Shown here one piece after another: positions 1 through 7,927 of a DNA stretch of 24,999 nucleotides. The number at the start of each line of letters is the position of its first letter. The stretch's first letter is position 1. The notes beneath the pieces were generated by a model. The model ran no database searches, had not been told where the DNA came from, and was given only the letters and a program-made list of their open reading frames with translations. This DNA is from Sulfurimonas sp. (GTDB lineage: Bacteria > Campylobacterota > Campylobacteria > Campylobacterales > Sulfurimonadaceae): positions 1 to 24,999 of the forward strand of contig JALTUB010000039.1 of assembly GCA_027047745.1 (NCBI GenBank), in the 5' to 3' direction. A program made the position numbers and the translations under genes.

Positions 1-1151
1 ATGGACCTACTCGTGCTTTTAAAGATATGGCACTTCAACCATTTGGAGTTGTTTTATCTTCTATAGCACAAAAGAAAGATGAAAACTATCTTATCTTAGC
101 CGCTACAAGTGGAGATACTGGTCCAGCGGCCTTAGAGACTTTTAAAAACCGTGCTAATGTTCAAGTTGCTTGTCTTTACCCTGATGGTGGAACAAGTGAT
201 GTTCAACGCTTGCAAATGGTCACAGAAGATGCTAAAAACTTAAAAGTAATCGGTATTCATGGTGTTTTTGATGATGCTCAAAATGCACTTAAACATCTTT
301 TAGCAAGTGATGATTTTAAATCTGCTTTACAAGCAAAAAATGTATCCCTTTCAGCTGCAAACTCAGTGAATTTTGGTCGCATTATTTTTCAAATAATTTA
401 CCATATACATAGTTACTTAGAGTTAGTTCGTCAAGATGCTATAGGTATGGGTGAAAAAGTATATCTTAATGTTCCTAGTGGAAACTTTGGTAATGCACTT
501 GGTGGATACTATGCTTGGAAAATGGGACTTCCTGTTGAGAAGATTATCATATCATCAAATGAGAATAATATTTTAACAAAACTTATCAAAACTGGTAAAT
601 ATGACCTTAGAGATTGTGAAGTAGTAGGAACAACTTCACCAGCTATGGATATACTAAAATCATCAAATGTAGAGAGAATCCTTTTTGACCTTTTTGGTTC
701 AAAAAGAACAAGAGAATTGATGAATGATTTGGAAGTAAATAGTGCTTATGAATTGACTAGAGATGAGTTGAAGTTACTTCAGCAATCTTTCGATGCCGAT
801 TTTTGTAGTGGCGATGAGGGTAAAAAATATATAAAAGATTCGTTTAACAATGATGGGTATCTTATGGATCCACATACTGCAACTTGTATGAAATCATACG
901 AAACTTGTTGCAAGGCAGATATTAAAACTATTGCTTACTCAACAGCAGAGTGGACTAAGTTCTCACCAGTTATTGCAAATGCTTTAACAGGAGAAGTTGA
1001 TGCACAAGACCAAGAAGCTCTTAAGTCTATATCTGAGGTTGCAGGGCTTGATATTCCTGATATGATTAAAGAGCTATTTAACAAAGAAATTACACAAAAA
1101 ACTATCATAAATAAAGAAGATATAGAAAAAGAGATACTTAAATTTTTATAA
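1..1151 (+). CDS. thrC: Threonine synthase, 5'-truncated by the window edge
   Basis: PLP enzyme converting O-phosphohomoserine to threonine in the cytoplasm. The reading frame is open from base 3, before the first ATG at 27, and reads GPTRAFKDMALQPFG. This is the family's PLP-lysine motif, with the lysine codon at 21-23, so the gene starts upstream of the window and the ATG at 27 is not its start. Further family signatures are ATSGDTGPAAL, the phosphate-binding stretch PSGNFGNALGGYYA, TSPAMDILKSSNVER and the C-terminal STAEWTKFSPVIANAL. About 380 residues are visible; the family is usually 430-490, so perhaps 80-100 N-terminal residues are missing. The next gene follows after 14 bp with a good ribosome-binding site, suggesting one transcript. 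Identity is firm. Confidence 0.95.
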   Translation, partial: GPTRAFKDMALQPFGVVLSSIAQKKDENYLILAATSGDTGPAALETFKNRANVQVACLYPDGGTSDVQRLQMVTEDAKNLKVIGIHGVFDDAQNALKHLLASDDFKSALQAKNVSLSAANSVNFGRIIFQIIYHIHSYLELVRQDAIGMGEKVYLNVPSGNFGNALGGYYAWKMGLPVEKIIISSNENNILTKLIKTGKYDLRDCEVVGTTSPAMDILKSSNVERILFDLFGSKRTRELMNDLEVNSAYELTRDELKLLQQSFDADFCSGDEGKKYIKDSFNNDGYLMDPHTATCMKSYETCCKADIKTIAYSTAEWTKFSPVIANALTGEVDAQDQEALKSISEVAGLDIPDMIKELFNKEITQKTIINKEDIEKEILKFL

Positions 1152-1165
1152 TAAAAAGGAAAAAG

Positions 1166-1456
1166 ATGAGCAAATATGCCGCACTATTTGAAGATGAAGA
1201 TGATATCTTCTCAGGGTCACCACAGTCAAGATTGATGGATGTTATATTTAATGCAAATAATGACATAGTTAGACAAGAGTTAGTAAACTTCATAACAAAA
1301 TCAGCTACAATGGAGTTAATGTTAGAAGAGTATGTGGGAGAAGATATAGACGAAGCAGTAAAGAGCTATGATGCAAATCATCTTGGAGATAGTGATGATA
1401 AGGCTAAAAGTCTTTTTATAGAGCTGATGGGTAGTATTCTCTCTCAAAGCGAATAA
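1166..1456 (+). CDS. DUF2018 family small acidic protein (HP0242-like)
   Basis: A 96-residue, strongly acidic, helix-rich protein with no signal peptide or membrane segment. Length, the acidic N-terminus (ALFEDEDDIF) and its place just upstream of the polyprenyl synthase-hemA-proS block match DUF2018, a Campylobacterota family typified by Helicobacter pylori HP0242, known as an all-helical homodimer. I recognise it by sequence character and synteny, not by a search. No biochemical function is established for the family to my knowledge. The ATG is preceded by AAAAAGGAAAAAG, a good ribosome-binding site. It ends 5 bp before the next gene. Confidence 0.75.
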   Translation: MSKYAALFEDEDDIFSGSPQSRLMDVIFNANNDIVRQELVNFITKSATMELMLEEYVGEDIDEAVKSYDANHLGDSDDKAKSLFIELMGSILSQSE

Positions 1457-1461
1457 AAGTA

Positions 1462-1878
1462 TTGAGAGCTTTTTTACAGATTTTTTTTATATTTTTACTA
1501 TTAAATAACTCAATATATGCAAGTGATTTAGTAGTTATTAAAAAAATATCTTTAAAAAAAGATGAAAAAAAGAATATTCTTGTAAAATATGGCTCAAAGA
1601 AAAAACTTTTTTCGTTTAGATGGACACTATTTGTTAATGGTGGTCTTGTGATTGACCATTCTTATGATACAATTGTCTATCAAAATATATTGTATCTGAA
1701 CTATCAAAATCAGAGTTTTAGAGTAAAGTTAAAACCAAGTGGTGCAGATGTATTTAATGCGCCTTATTTTTTAGTAAAGTTTAAGAAGTTTGATTTTAAG
1801 AAAAAAAAAGCTGAGTTTGATCTGTTTTTATCTGATGATAAAAATCAAGTAGAAGTAAAATATCTAAAAAACAGTTAA
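1462..1878 (+). CDS. Hypothetical exported protein
   Basis: A 138-residue protein with a clear N-terminal signal peptide: a hydrophobic core (LQIFFIFLLL) ending near residue 20 at SIYAS. The mature part is lysine-rich, predicted beta-rich, and lacks cysteines and recognisable motifs. The frame opens with TTG at 1462, 5 bp after the previous stop, and no ATG lies before the signal peptide. Ribosome-binding sequence is weak, so translation may depend on coupling to the upstream gene. The position between a DUF2018 gene and polyprenyl synthase corresponds to the small exported-protein gene I recall in Campylobacter and Helicobacter. Function is unknown; periplasmic location is inferred from the signal peptide. 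Confidence 0.7.
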   Translation: MRAFLQIFFIFLLLNNSIYASDLVVIKKISLKKDEKKNILVKYGSKKKLFSFRWTLFVNGGLVIDHSYDTIVYQNILYLNYQNQSFRVKLKPSGADVFNAPYFLVKFKKFDFKKKKAEFDLFLSDDKNQVEVKYLKNS

Positions 1879-1887
1879 AGTGAGAAA

Positions 1888-2775
1888 ATGCAAAGAGTAG
1901 AAAAAGAGATTACCAGATTAGTTCGTGAGTGTGATTATGATGAAGTTACTCGTCTTTTTGATATGCTTAGTGGTGGCAAAAGATTACGCGCAAAGTTGAT
2001 TTTAAAGATAGCAGACTCTCATGAAAAAGCACCTCTCTTAGCTGCTATTGTCGAGCTTATTCATGGGGCATCACTGCTTCATGATGATGTTATAGATGAA
2101 GCTCTCACAAGAAGAGGTGCAGTATCTGTAAATGCAAGTGACGGCAGTAAAACAGCTGTTATGCTAGGCGATATTCTTTACTCAAAAGCTTTTACAGAGC
2201 TAGTTGAGTTTGATAAAAACATTGCAAAAACTATATCATCCTCAGTAACTGCTCTAAGTAAGGGTGAGATGATGGATGTTAAGATGGCTGAAACATTTAA
2301 CAGTGATGAAAATAAGTATCTTGATATGCTATATCTTAAAACAGCAACCCTTATCGAAGCTGCTTCTGCATCTGCTGCACTTTTAGTTGGTAAAGATGCA
2401 AATAAACATGCTCTTTATGGGCGAAACTTGGGTCTCTCATTTCAAATAATAGACGATATTTTAGATATAACATCAGATGAAAAAACACTCGGAAAACCTG
2501 CTATGAATGACTTTGTAGAGGGCAAATGTACCCTTCCATATATATATCTTTATGAAGAACTAAATGAAGAAGATAAAAAAAGACTTGTCTCTTTACATGC
2601 AAAGGAGATAAAAGAAGATGAAATAAAATGGATACAAGAGAAGATGACCCAATACTTGTGTGTTGAAAAATCTTTTAAAGAAGCACAAAGGTTATCAGAT
2701 GAAGCAAGAGATGCTTTAAGTGGTGATGTTGAGCTTGTTTCTATTTTAGATACTATGATAAAAAGAAGTTATTAA
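1888..2775 (+). CDS. ispB: Polyprenyl (probably octaprenyl-type) diphosphate synthase
   Basis: Trans-isoprenyl diphosphate synthase extending allylic diphosphates with isopentenyl diphosphate, here probably for the menaquinone side chain. Visible motifs are GGKRLRAKL (residues 29-37), the first aspartate-rich motif DDVID (66-70) in LLHDDVIDEA, and the second DDILD (189-193) followed by TLGKP. The fifth residue before the first motif is alanine (A61), the small residue typical of long-chain enzymes rather than farnesyl synthases. At 295 residues it is slightly short for an octaprenyl synthase (about 320). It overlaps hemA by one base (TAATG) and lies upstream of a ubiD-family gene in the same run, which fits quinone synthesis. 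Chain length is inferred, so the symbol is provisional. Confidence 0.85.
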   Translation: MQRVEKEITRLVRECDYDEVTRLFDMLSGGKRLRAKLILKIADSHEKAPLLAAIVELIHGASLLHDDVIDEALTRRGAVSVNASDGSKTAVMLGDILYSKAFTELVEFDKNIAKTISSSVTALSKGEMMDVKMAETFNSDENKYLDMLYLKTATLIEAASASAALLVGKDANKHALYGRNLGLSFQIIDDILDITSDEKTLGKPAMNDFVEGKCTLPYIYLYEELNEEDKKRLVSLHAKEIKEDEIKWIQEKMTQYLCVEKSFKEAQRLSDEARDALSGDVELVSILDTMIKRSY

Positions 2776-4037
2776 TGCACTATTTAAATATAAGTTTTAC
2801 ACATAAAAATTCCACCTTAGAAGTAAGAGAAAAATTGTCTTATGGTGATGATAAAGAGAAACATGCTTGTTTAAAAGGTCTGCTTAAAAGTGAAAATATT
2901 GCTGGAGCAATACTTATCTCTACCTGTAATAGAATAGAAGTAATGGCAAACTGTACAGATGTTGAAAAGGCTAGTGATTATATCTTTAATCTACTCTCAA
3001 ATCGTGCAGGACTAGATGTCAAAGAGTTAAGAAAATATGCTGATATATTTGATGATAGTACAGCAATTCACCATCTCTTTAGTGTAGCCGCATCTTTAGA
3101 CTCTATGGTTTTAGGTGAAACGCAGATTGTTGGTCAGCTTAAAGATGCCTTTAGATTTGCTTATGACAATCACTACTGTGGCAAAAAATTGGCAAGAGCT
3201 ATGAAAAATGCTTTTTCATATGCTGCAAAAGTTAGAAATACTACTGAAATATCTTCAAAACCTGTTTCAATGGCAAGTGTTTCTGTCTCTAAACTGAAAT
3301 CATTAGTAGATGATTTAAAAGGCAAAAAAGCACTTGTAATCGGTGTTGGTGAGATGTCAGAAATAACTGCCAAGCATTTGATAGGTGCAGGTGTGGATGT
3401 TTATATAGTAAATAGAACTCAGCATAAAGCAGATAAACTTGCAATAGAGTGTTGCACAAAGACACTTCCATTTGCACAGTTAAAGCATGTTATTAATGAT
3501 TTTGAGATACTTTTTACTGCAACTTCATCTTCTGAACCGATTATTACAGATGAAATTGTAAAGCCATGTGCTTTTAGTAGATATTGGTTTGACTTAGCTA
3601 TCCCCCGTGATATTAGTTGCAGTATGGATGATAAAATCAATCTTTTTGTGATAGACGATTTAAAAAATACAGTTGATGAAAACTTAGAATTTAGAGAAGA
3701 AGCTGCTCGCTCTGCTCATGGTATTGTTGGCCGTGGTGTTGTTGAGTTTTTTGACTGGTTAAGTGCGCAAGACATAGAGCCAACTATAAAAGAGATTTAT
3801 CTAAAAGCAAATGAAGCTGCTAAAGAAGAGAGTAGTCGTGCTATAAATAGTGGATATATCCCAAAAGAGTATGAAGATGAAGCTAAAAAGATGTGTGAGC
3901 AGAGTTTAAAAAGATTTTTACATGATATTACAGAAAATATAAGAAGTAGTTCTGATGATTTTAAATCAGAACTTATAAATGGAGCTATGAGTTCTATAAT
4001 TAAAGAAAAGAGAGTAAACATAAATGAGACGAAGTAG
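2775..4037 (+). CDS. hemA: Glutamyl-tRNA reductase
   Basis: NADPH-dependent reduction of glutamyl-tRNA to glutamate-1-semialdehyde, the first committed step of C5-pathway tetrapyrrole synthesis. The catalytic cysteine is C51 in ISTCNRIEV. GETQIVGQLK (about 113-122) is the second family signature. The nucleotide-binding loop VIGVGEMSEITAKHL lies near residue 190, and a helical C-terminal dimerisation domain follows. The 420-residue length is normal. Start and stop are coupled to both neighbours: one base of overlap with the polyprenyl synthase and 14 with proS. hemC, two steps later in the pathway, lies about 3 kb downstream in the same run. Confidence 0.96.
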   Translation: MHYLNISFTHKNSTLEVREKLSYGDDKEKHACLKGLLKSENIAGAILISTCNRIEVMANCTDVEKASDYIFNLLSNRAGLDVKELRKYADIFDDSTAIHHLFSVAASLDSMVLGETQIVGQLKDAFRFAYDNHYCGKKLARAMKNAFSYAAKVRNTTEISSKPVSMASVSVSKLKSLVDDLKGKKALVIGVGEMSEITAKHLIGAGVDVYIVNRTQHKADKLAIECCTKTLPFAQLKHVINDFEILFTATSSSEPIITDEIVKPCAFSRYWFDLAIPRDISCSMDDKINLFVIDDLKNTVDENLEFREEAARSAHGIVGRGVVEFFDWLSAQDIEPTIKEIYLKANEAAKEESSRAINSGYIPKEYEDEAKKMCEQSLKRFLHDITENIRSSSDDFKSELINGAMSSIIKEKRVNINETK

Positions 4038-5727
4038 AGCCTTTATACCAACCACTAAAGAAGCATCTTCTGATGCAACACTAGCAAGTCACATCTACCT
4101 TTCTCGTGCTGGATTTATATCTCAAGTTGCTAGTGGGTTATATAACTATATGCCTTTAGCAAAACGAGTTATCAAAAAGATAGAAAATATTATAAATGAA
4201 GAGATGAGCAAAGTTGGGGCGCAAGAGGTTGAACTCTCTTTTGTAACACCAGCTGACCTGTGGGCAGAGTCTGGAAGAATTGAAAAGTTTGGAAAAGAGT
4301 TACTCCGTTTTAAAGATAGAAAAGAGAATCCCTTTGTTTTAGGACCTACTCATGAAGAGATGATGGTTGATATGGTTCGTAACCGTGTTACTAGCTATAA
4401 AAATCTTCCTCTAAACCTTTACCAGATGAAAACAAAATTTCGTGATGAAGCTAGACCTCGTTTTGGTTTGATGCGTGGGCGTGAGTTTATCATGAAAGAT
4501 GGTTACTCATTTCACTCTTCAGTAGAGGACTTAGATAGAGAGTTTGATGCTATGGAAGCTGCATATAAAAGGATTTTAAATCGTTTAGGTTTAGAGTTTC
4601 GTGTAGTTGAAGCTGATAGTGGGGCTATTGGTGGAAGTGGTTCTAAAGAGCTTATGGTTATAGCTGATAGTGGTGAAGATACGATTGCAATATGTTCAAA
4701 ATGTGAGTACGGAGCAAATATTGAAGCTGCTACTCGTTCATTTCCTGTAAATATTCCAGAAGCTCCTGAAGCTGAGTTTAATAAGTTTTTAACACCAGAT
4801 GTAAAAAGTATAGATAAATTAGCAGAGTTTTTGAAAATAGACCCATATTATACTGTCAAATGTGTAGCTAAAAGAGTTGTATATGATGATGATAGCGAGA
4901 TTGTTCTTTTCTTTCTTCGTGGAAGTGATAATTTACAAGAAGTAAAAGCTATAAATGCAACTGAAGCTTTAGAAATAGTTGATGTAAGTGAAGAAGAACT
5001 CTCAGAGCTTGGAATTGTCCCTGGTTTTATAGGTCCATTAGACCAAGATAAAGCAAAACATGTTATAGACTGCAACCTTAAAAATGCACAAAATATGGTT
5101 TGTGGAGCAAACGAACTTGATTATCATTTTGTTGGAGTTGATCTGAAAGTTTTAGAAGATGTTGCTTATTTTTCAGATATTGCAGAAGTAAATGAGGGCG
5201 ATACTTGTCCAAATTGCGATGGAATACTTAGTTTTACAAAAGGGATAGAAGTAGGGCATATTTTCAAACTTGGAACAACTTACTCAGAGGCTTTAAAGGC
5301 AGAGTATTTGGATGAAAATGGAAAAGCACAACCTTTTATCATGGGTACATATGGTATGGGTGTTTCTCGTCTTGTAGCTTCTGTGATAGAACAGCATCAT
5401 GATGAGTATGGTTGTGTTTGGACAAAAGCCACAGCACCATATATGGTTAATATCATGATCTCTAACATAAAAGATGAAGAACAAGTTAATTTAGGCGAAG
5501 AGCTATACGAGAAACTACAAAATGCTAGTGTAGAAGTTATGTTGGATGATAGAAAAGAGAGATTTGGTTTTAAAATGAAAGATGCTGAACTTATTGGTTT
5601 TCCATATACGATTATCATTGGTAAAGAGCTGAAAAATGGTTTAGTTCAGATTTATGATAGAGTTAGCAAAGAGAAAATATCAGTTAGTGTTGATGATATT
5701 TATGAGAAGATAATGGAACTTATCTAA
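4024..5727 (+). CDS. proS: Prolyl-tRNA synthetase (bacterial type with editing insertion)
   Basis: Class II aminoacyl-tRNA synthetase charging tRNA-Pro. Visible are GPTHEE (residues 107-112), motif 2 FRDEARPRFGLMRGREF (139-155) and motif 3 GMGVSRLVAS (from about 444). Between motifs 2 and 3 is the long insertion of bacterial-type enzymes that deacylates mischarged Ala-tRNA-Pro. The C-terminal anticodon-binding domain includes MLDDRKERFGFKMKDAEL. At 567 residues it is full length. It starts inside the 3' end of hemA (14-bp overlap) and its stop directly abuts the ATG of the next gene. Confidence 0.97.
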   Translation: MRRSRAFIPTTKEASSDATLASHIYLSRAGFISQVASGLYNYMPLAKRVIKKIENIINEEMSKVGAQEVELSFVTPADLWAESGRIEKFGKELLRFKDRKENPFVLGPTHEEMMVDMVRNRVTSYKNLPLNLYQMKTKFRDEARPRFGLMRGREFIMKDGYSFHSSVEDLDREFDAMEAAYKRILNRLGLEFRVVEADSGAIGGSGSKELMVIADSGEDTIAICSKCEYGANIEAATRSFPVNIPEAPEAEFNKFLTPDVKSIDKLAEFLKIDPYYTVKCVAKRVVYDDDSEIVLFFLRGSDNLQEVKAINATEALEIVDVSEEELSELGIVPGFIGPLDQDKAKHVIDCNLKNAQNMVCGANELDYHFVGVDLKVLEDVAYFSDIAEVNEGDTCPNCDGILSFTKGIEVGHIFKLGTTYSEALKAEYLDENGKAQPFIMGTYGMGVSRLVASVIEQHHDEYGCVWTKATAPYMVNIMISNIKDEEQVNLGEELYEKLQNASVEVMLDDRKERFGFKMKDAELIGFPYTIIIGKELKNGLVQIYDRVSKEKISVSVDDIYEKIMELI

Positions 5728-6165
5728 ATGATATATTTTTTAGTTTATCTGTTTTTAGAGGTAATAGTATCTGTTAATATTTCATCTGCGATAGGTGGAC
5801 TTGCTACTTTTATTGAGATAATGTTTAGTGCATTTATAGGGATTTCTATCTTAGTAAATTTCAGAAAAACACTTGTTGAAAATATGACTGCTGTCTCTTA
5901 TAGTTGCATAGACCTAGAACAGTTTCAAAGACTAAACTTATTTACACTTTTTGGTGCTATCCTACTTATACTTCCAGGTTTCTTAACAGATATTTTAGGT
6001 CTGCTTATGCAGTTTGGTGTAGTTACGAGTATGATTGTTAACCGTTATAATGTAAAATCAGGTAATTGTAAACCACAGTTCGATGGTTATGATACAAATA
6101 TAAAACAAAAGGATTCAGATGTTATTGATGTTGAAATTATTAGTGAGCACACTCCTATTAAGTAG
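5728..6165 (+). CDS. fxsA: FxsA family integral membrane protein
   Basis: A 145-residue inner-membrane protein with three to four hydrophobic segments, at about residues 1-15, 20-45, 69-88 and 93-110. The LLILPGFLTDILGLLMQF stretch (about residues 78-95) is the FxsA signature; E. coli FxsA is known for relieving F-plasmid exclusion of phage T7. The polar C-terminus (residues 112-145) is probably cytoplasmic. The ATG directly follows the proS stop. The last 47 bases are shared, in another frame, with the signal-peptide region of the downstream Dsb gene. The physiological role is not known to me. Confidence 0.85.
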   Translation: MIYFLVYLFLEVIVSVNISSAIGGLATFIEIMFSAFIGISILVNFRKTLVENMTAVSYSCIDLEQFQRLNLFTLFGAILLILPGFLTDILGLLMQFGVVTSMIVNRYNVKSGNCKPQFDGYDTNIKQKDSDVIDVEIISEHTPIK

Positions 6166-6952
6166 TTTTTTATATGCTAATGCTACTGGCGATAAAATAG
6201 AAGATTTTTTAAGTGATAAATTTGAAGAAAACCCAAGACTAAGTTCTGTATCGGTAAATGTTGAAGATATTGTCCCACTTAAAAATTTAAAAGGCTGGGA
6301 TGCTTATATAATAGATATAAACGCAAAGTTAAAAAATAAACAAAAAAGTGTTATAAAACAAAAAATGATTTGGTTTTCTAATGGTCATGTTATAACTAAA
6401 GATTTAACAGATATGCAAAGTGGACAAAGTTATACAGAGATGGTGAAACCAAAGTTTAAAGATAAATATTATAGAAAAGAGAACCTAATCTACGGAAATG
6501 CAAATGCAAAACATAAGATTGCTATCTTTTCAGACCCACTTTGTCCATTTTGTAGAAAATATGTCCCTGGTGCGATTAAAGAGATGAAAAAATACCCTCA
6601 AAAGTTTGCTGTTTATTATTATCATTTTCCACTAGATCGTCTTCATCCTGCATCTGTTCCTATAGTTAAGGCAGCTTTAGCTGCAAAACTTCAAGGTGTA
6701 AAAGATGTTGTTCTTAAACTATATAATATAAAAGTAAATCCACGAGAGAGAGATATTAAAAAGATACTTGTTGCATTTAATAAGGCAGAAGGAACTCATA
6801 TAACAAAAAAAGATTTAAAATCAAAGGCAGTTCTAAAAGAGTTAAAGTATGACTTAAATGTAGCAAATGATATTATGGTTGGAGGAACACCTACTGTATA
6901 TTTAGATGGTGTTAATGATAGAACAAAGAATAAATACAAAGAGGTAAAATAG
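6119..6952 (+). CDS. Periplasmic thiol:disulfide oxidoreductase, DsbC/DsbG-like
   Basis: Thioredoxin-fold protein expected to oxidise or isomerise disulfides in the periplasm. The signal peptide is residues 1-20 or so (LLLSSFLYA, then NA). An N-terminal region (about 25-115) resembles a DsbC-type dimerisation domain. Then FSDPLCPFCRKYVPG carries the redox pair C142/C145 (CPFC), and GGTPTVYLDG supplies the cis-proline loop (T257-P258). The ATG at 6119 has AAAAGGA six bases upstream, favouring it over the in-frame ATG at 6128. The start lies within fxsA (47-bp overlap) and hemC follows by 3 bp. Whether it is an isomerase, an oxidase or a helper of c-type cytochrome maturation cannot be told from sequence. 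Confidence 0.82.
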   Translation: MLLMLKLLVSTLLLSSFLYANATGDKIEDFLSDKFEENPRLSSVSVNVEDIVPLKNLKGWDAYIIDINAKLKNKQKSVIKQKMIWFSNGHVITKDLTDMQSGQSYTEMVKPKFKDKYYRKENLIYGNANAKHKIAIFSDPLCPFCRKYVPGAIKEMKKYPQKFAVYYYHFPLDRLHPASVPIVKAALAAKLQGVKDVVLKLYNIKVNPRERDIKKILVAFNKAEGTHITKKDLKSKAVLKELKYDLNVANDIMVGGTPTVYLDGVNDRTKNKYKEVK

Positions 6953-6955
6953 TAT

Positions 6956-7915
6956 ATGACAAAATTAACAATAGCAACTCGTGTTTCAGACCTTGCACTT
7001 TGGCAAGCTTACCATATAAAGAGAAGAGTTGAGAGTAGTTTTCCAGAGATAACTGTAGAGTTAAACAAGATTGTTAGTAATGGGGATAAAGTGCTTGATA
7101 AGCCTTTAGCTCTTATCGGTGGAAAGGGTCATTTTACTAAAGAACTTGAAGATGAGATGTTAGCAGGAAATGCAGATATGGCTGTGCATAGTCTCAAAGA
7201 TGTTCCGACATATATTCCTGATGGTTTAGAACTTGTTGCTGTAACTAAGAGACAAGATCAAAGTGATGTGTTTTTATCACATAAATATAAATCACTTGAA
7301 GAGTTACCAGAGGGTGCAGTTGTAGGAACAACAAGTTTAAGAAGAAGAATGCAACTTCTAAAACAACGCCCAGACTTAAAAGTAAAAGATTTAAGAGGAA
7401 ATGTAAACACTAGACTTAGAAAGTTAAAAGAGGGACAGTATGATGCTATTATCTTAGCTTGGATTGGTCTTAATAGACTTGATTTGCTAAAAGATATTCC
7501 ATTTACTCAAAAACTCTCACTCGATATGATGATACCTCCAATGGGACAAGCTGCTCTTGGTATAGAGATAGTTAGTGGTAATAAAAAGTTGTTAGAGATT
7601 GCAAACACTCTTAAAGATGAGGATACATATCTATGTACTCAAATAGAGCGAGATTTTATCTCTAAAATAGGTGCAGGATGTTCAGCACCAGTTGCTTGTA
7701 ATGCAGTTTTAGAAGATGGAATAGTCACTTTTAGAACTATGATTGGGTTTCCTGATGGTACAAATATAAGTGCAGAGAAAGTGACTGCAAAGGCTGAAGA
7801 GTCTTTAAGCTTAGGTTCAACTCTTGCACAAAAGATGATAGATGATGGTGCATTAAAACTTCTTAAAGATGCAGAGGCAGTAGCATTTAAAGATGAAATG
7901 CCACAAAGAATATAA
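6956..7915 (+). CDS. hemC: Porphobilinogen deaminase (hydroxymethylbilane synthase)
   Basis: Polymerises four porphobilinogens into hydroxymethylbilane in tetrapyrrole synthesis. Family motifs are TRVSDLALWQA near the N-terminus, GGKGHFTKELEDEML (55-69), MAVHSLKDVPT with the catalytic aspartate region (75-85), TTSLRRRMQL (125-134) and DLRGNVNTRL (145-154). GAGCSAPVACNA places the cysteine for the dipyrromethane cofactor at C242. The 319-residue length is normal. It follows the Dsb-like gene by 3 bp and precedes the ubiD-family gene by 12 bp. This order matches Campylobacter as I recall it. Confidence 0.97.
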   Translation: MTKLTIATRVSDLALWQAYHIKRRVESSFPEITVELNKIVSNGDKVLDKPLALIGGKGHFTKELEDEMLAGNADMAVHSLKDVPTYIPDGLELVAVTKRQDQSDVFLSHKYKSLEELPEGAVVGTTSLRRRMQLLKQRPDLKVKDLRGNVNTRLRKLKEGQYDAIILAWIGLNRLDLLKDIPFTQKLSLDMMIPPMGQAALGIEIVSGNKKLLEIANTLKDEDTYLCTQIERDFISKIGAGCSAPVACNAVLEDGIVTFRTMIGFPDGTNISAEKVTAKAEESLSLGSTLAQKMIDDGALKLLKDAEAVAFKDEMPQRI

Positions 7916-7927
7916 GAAGCTAAATTA

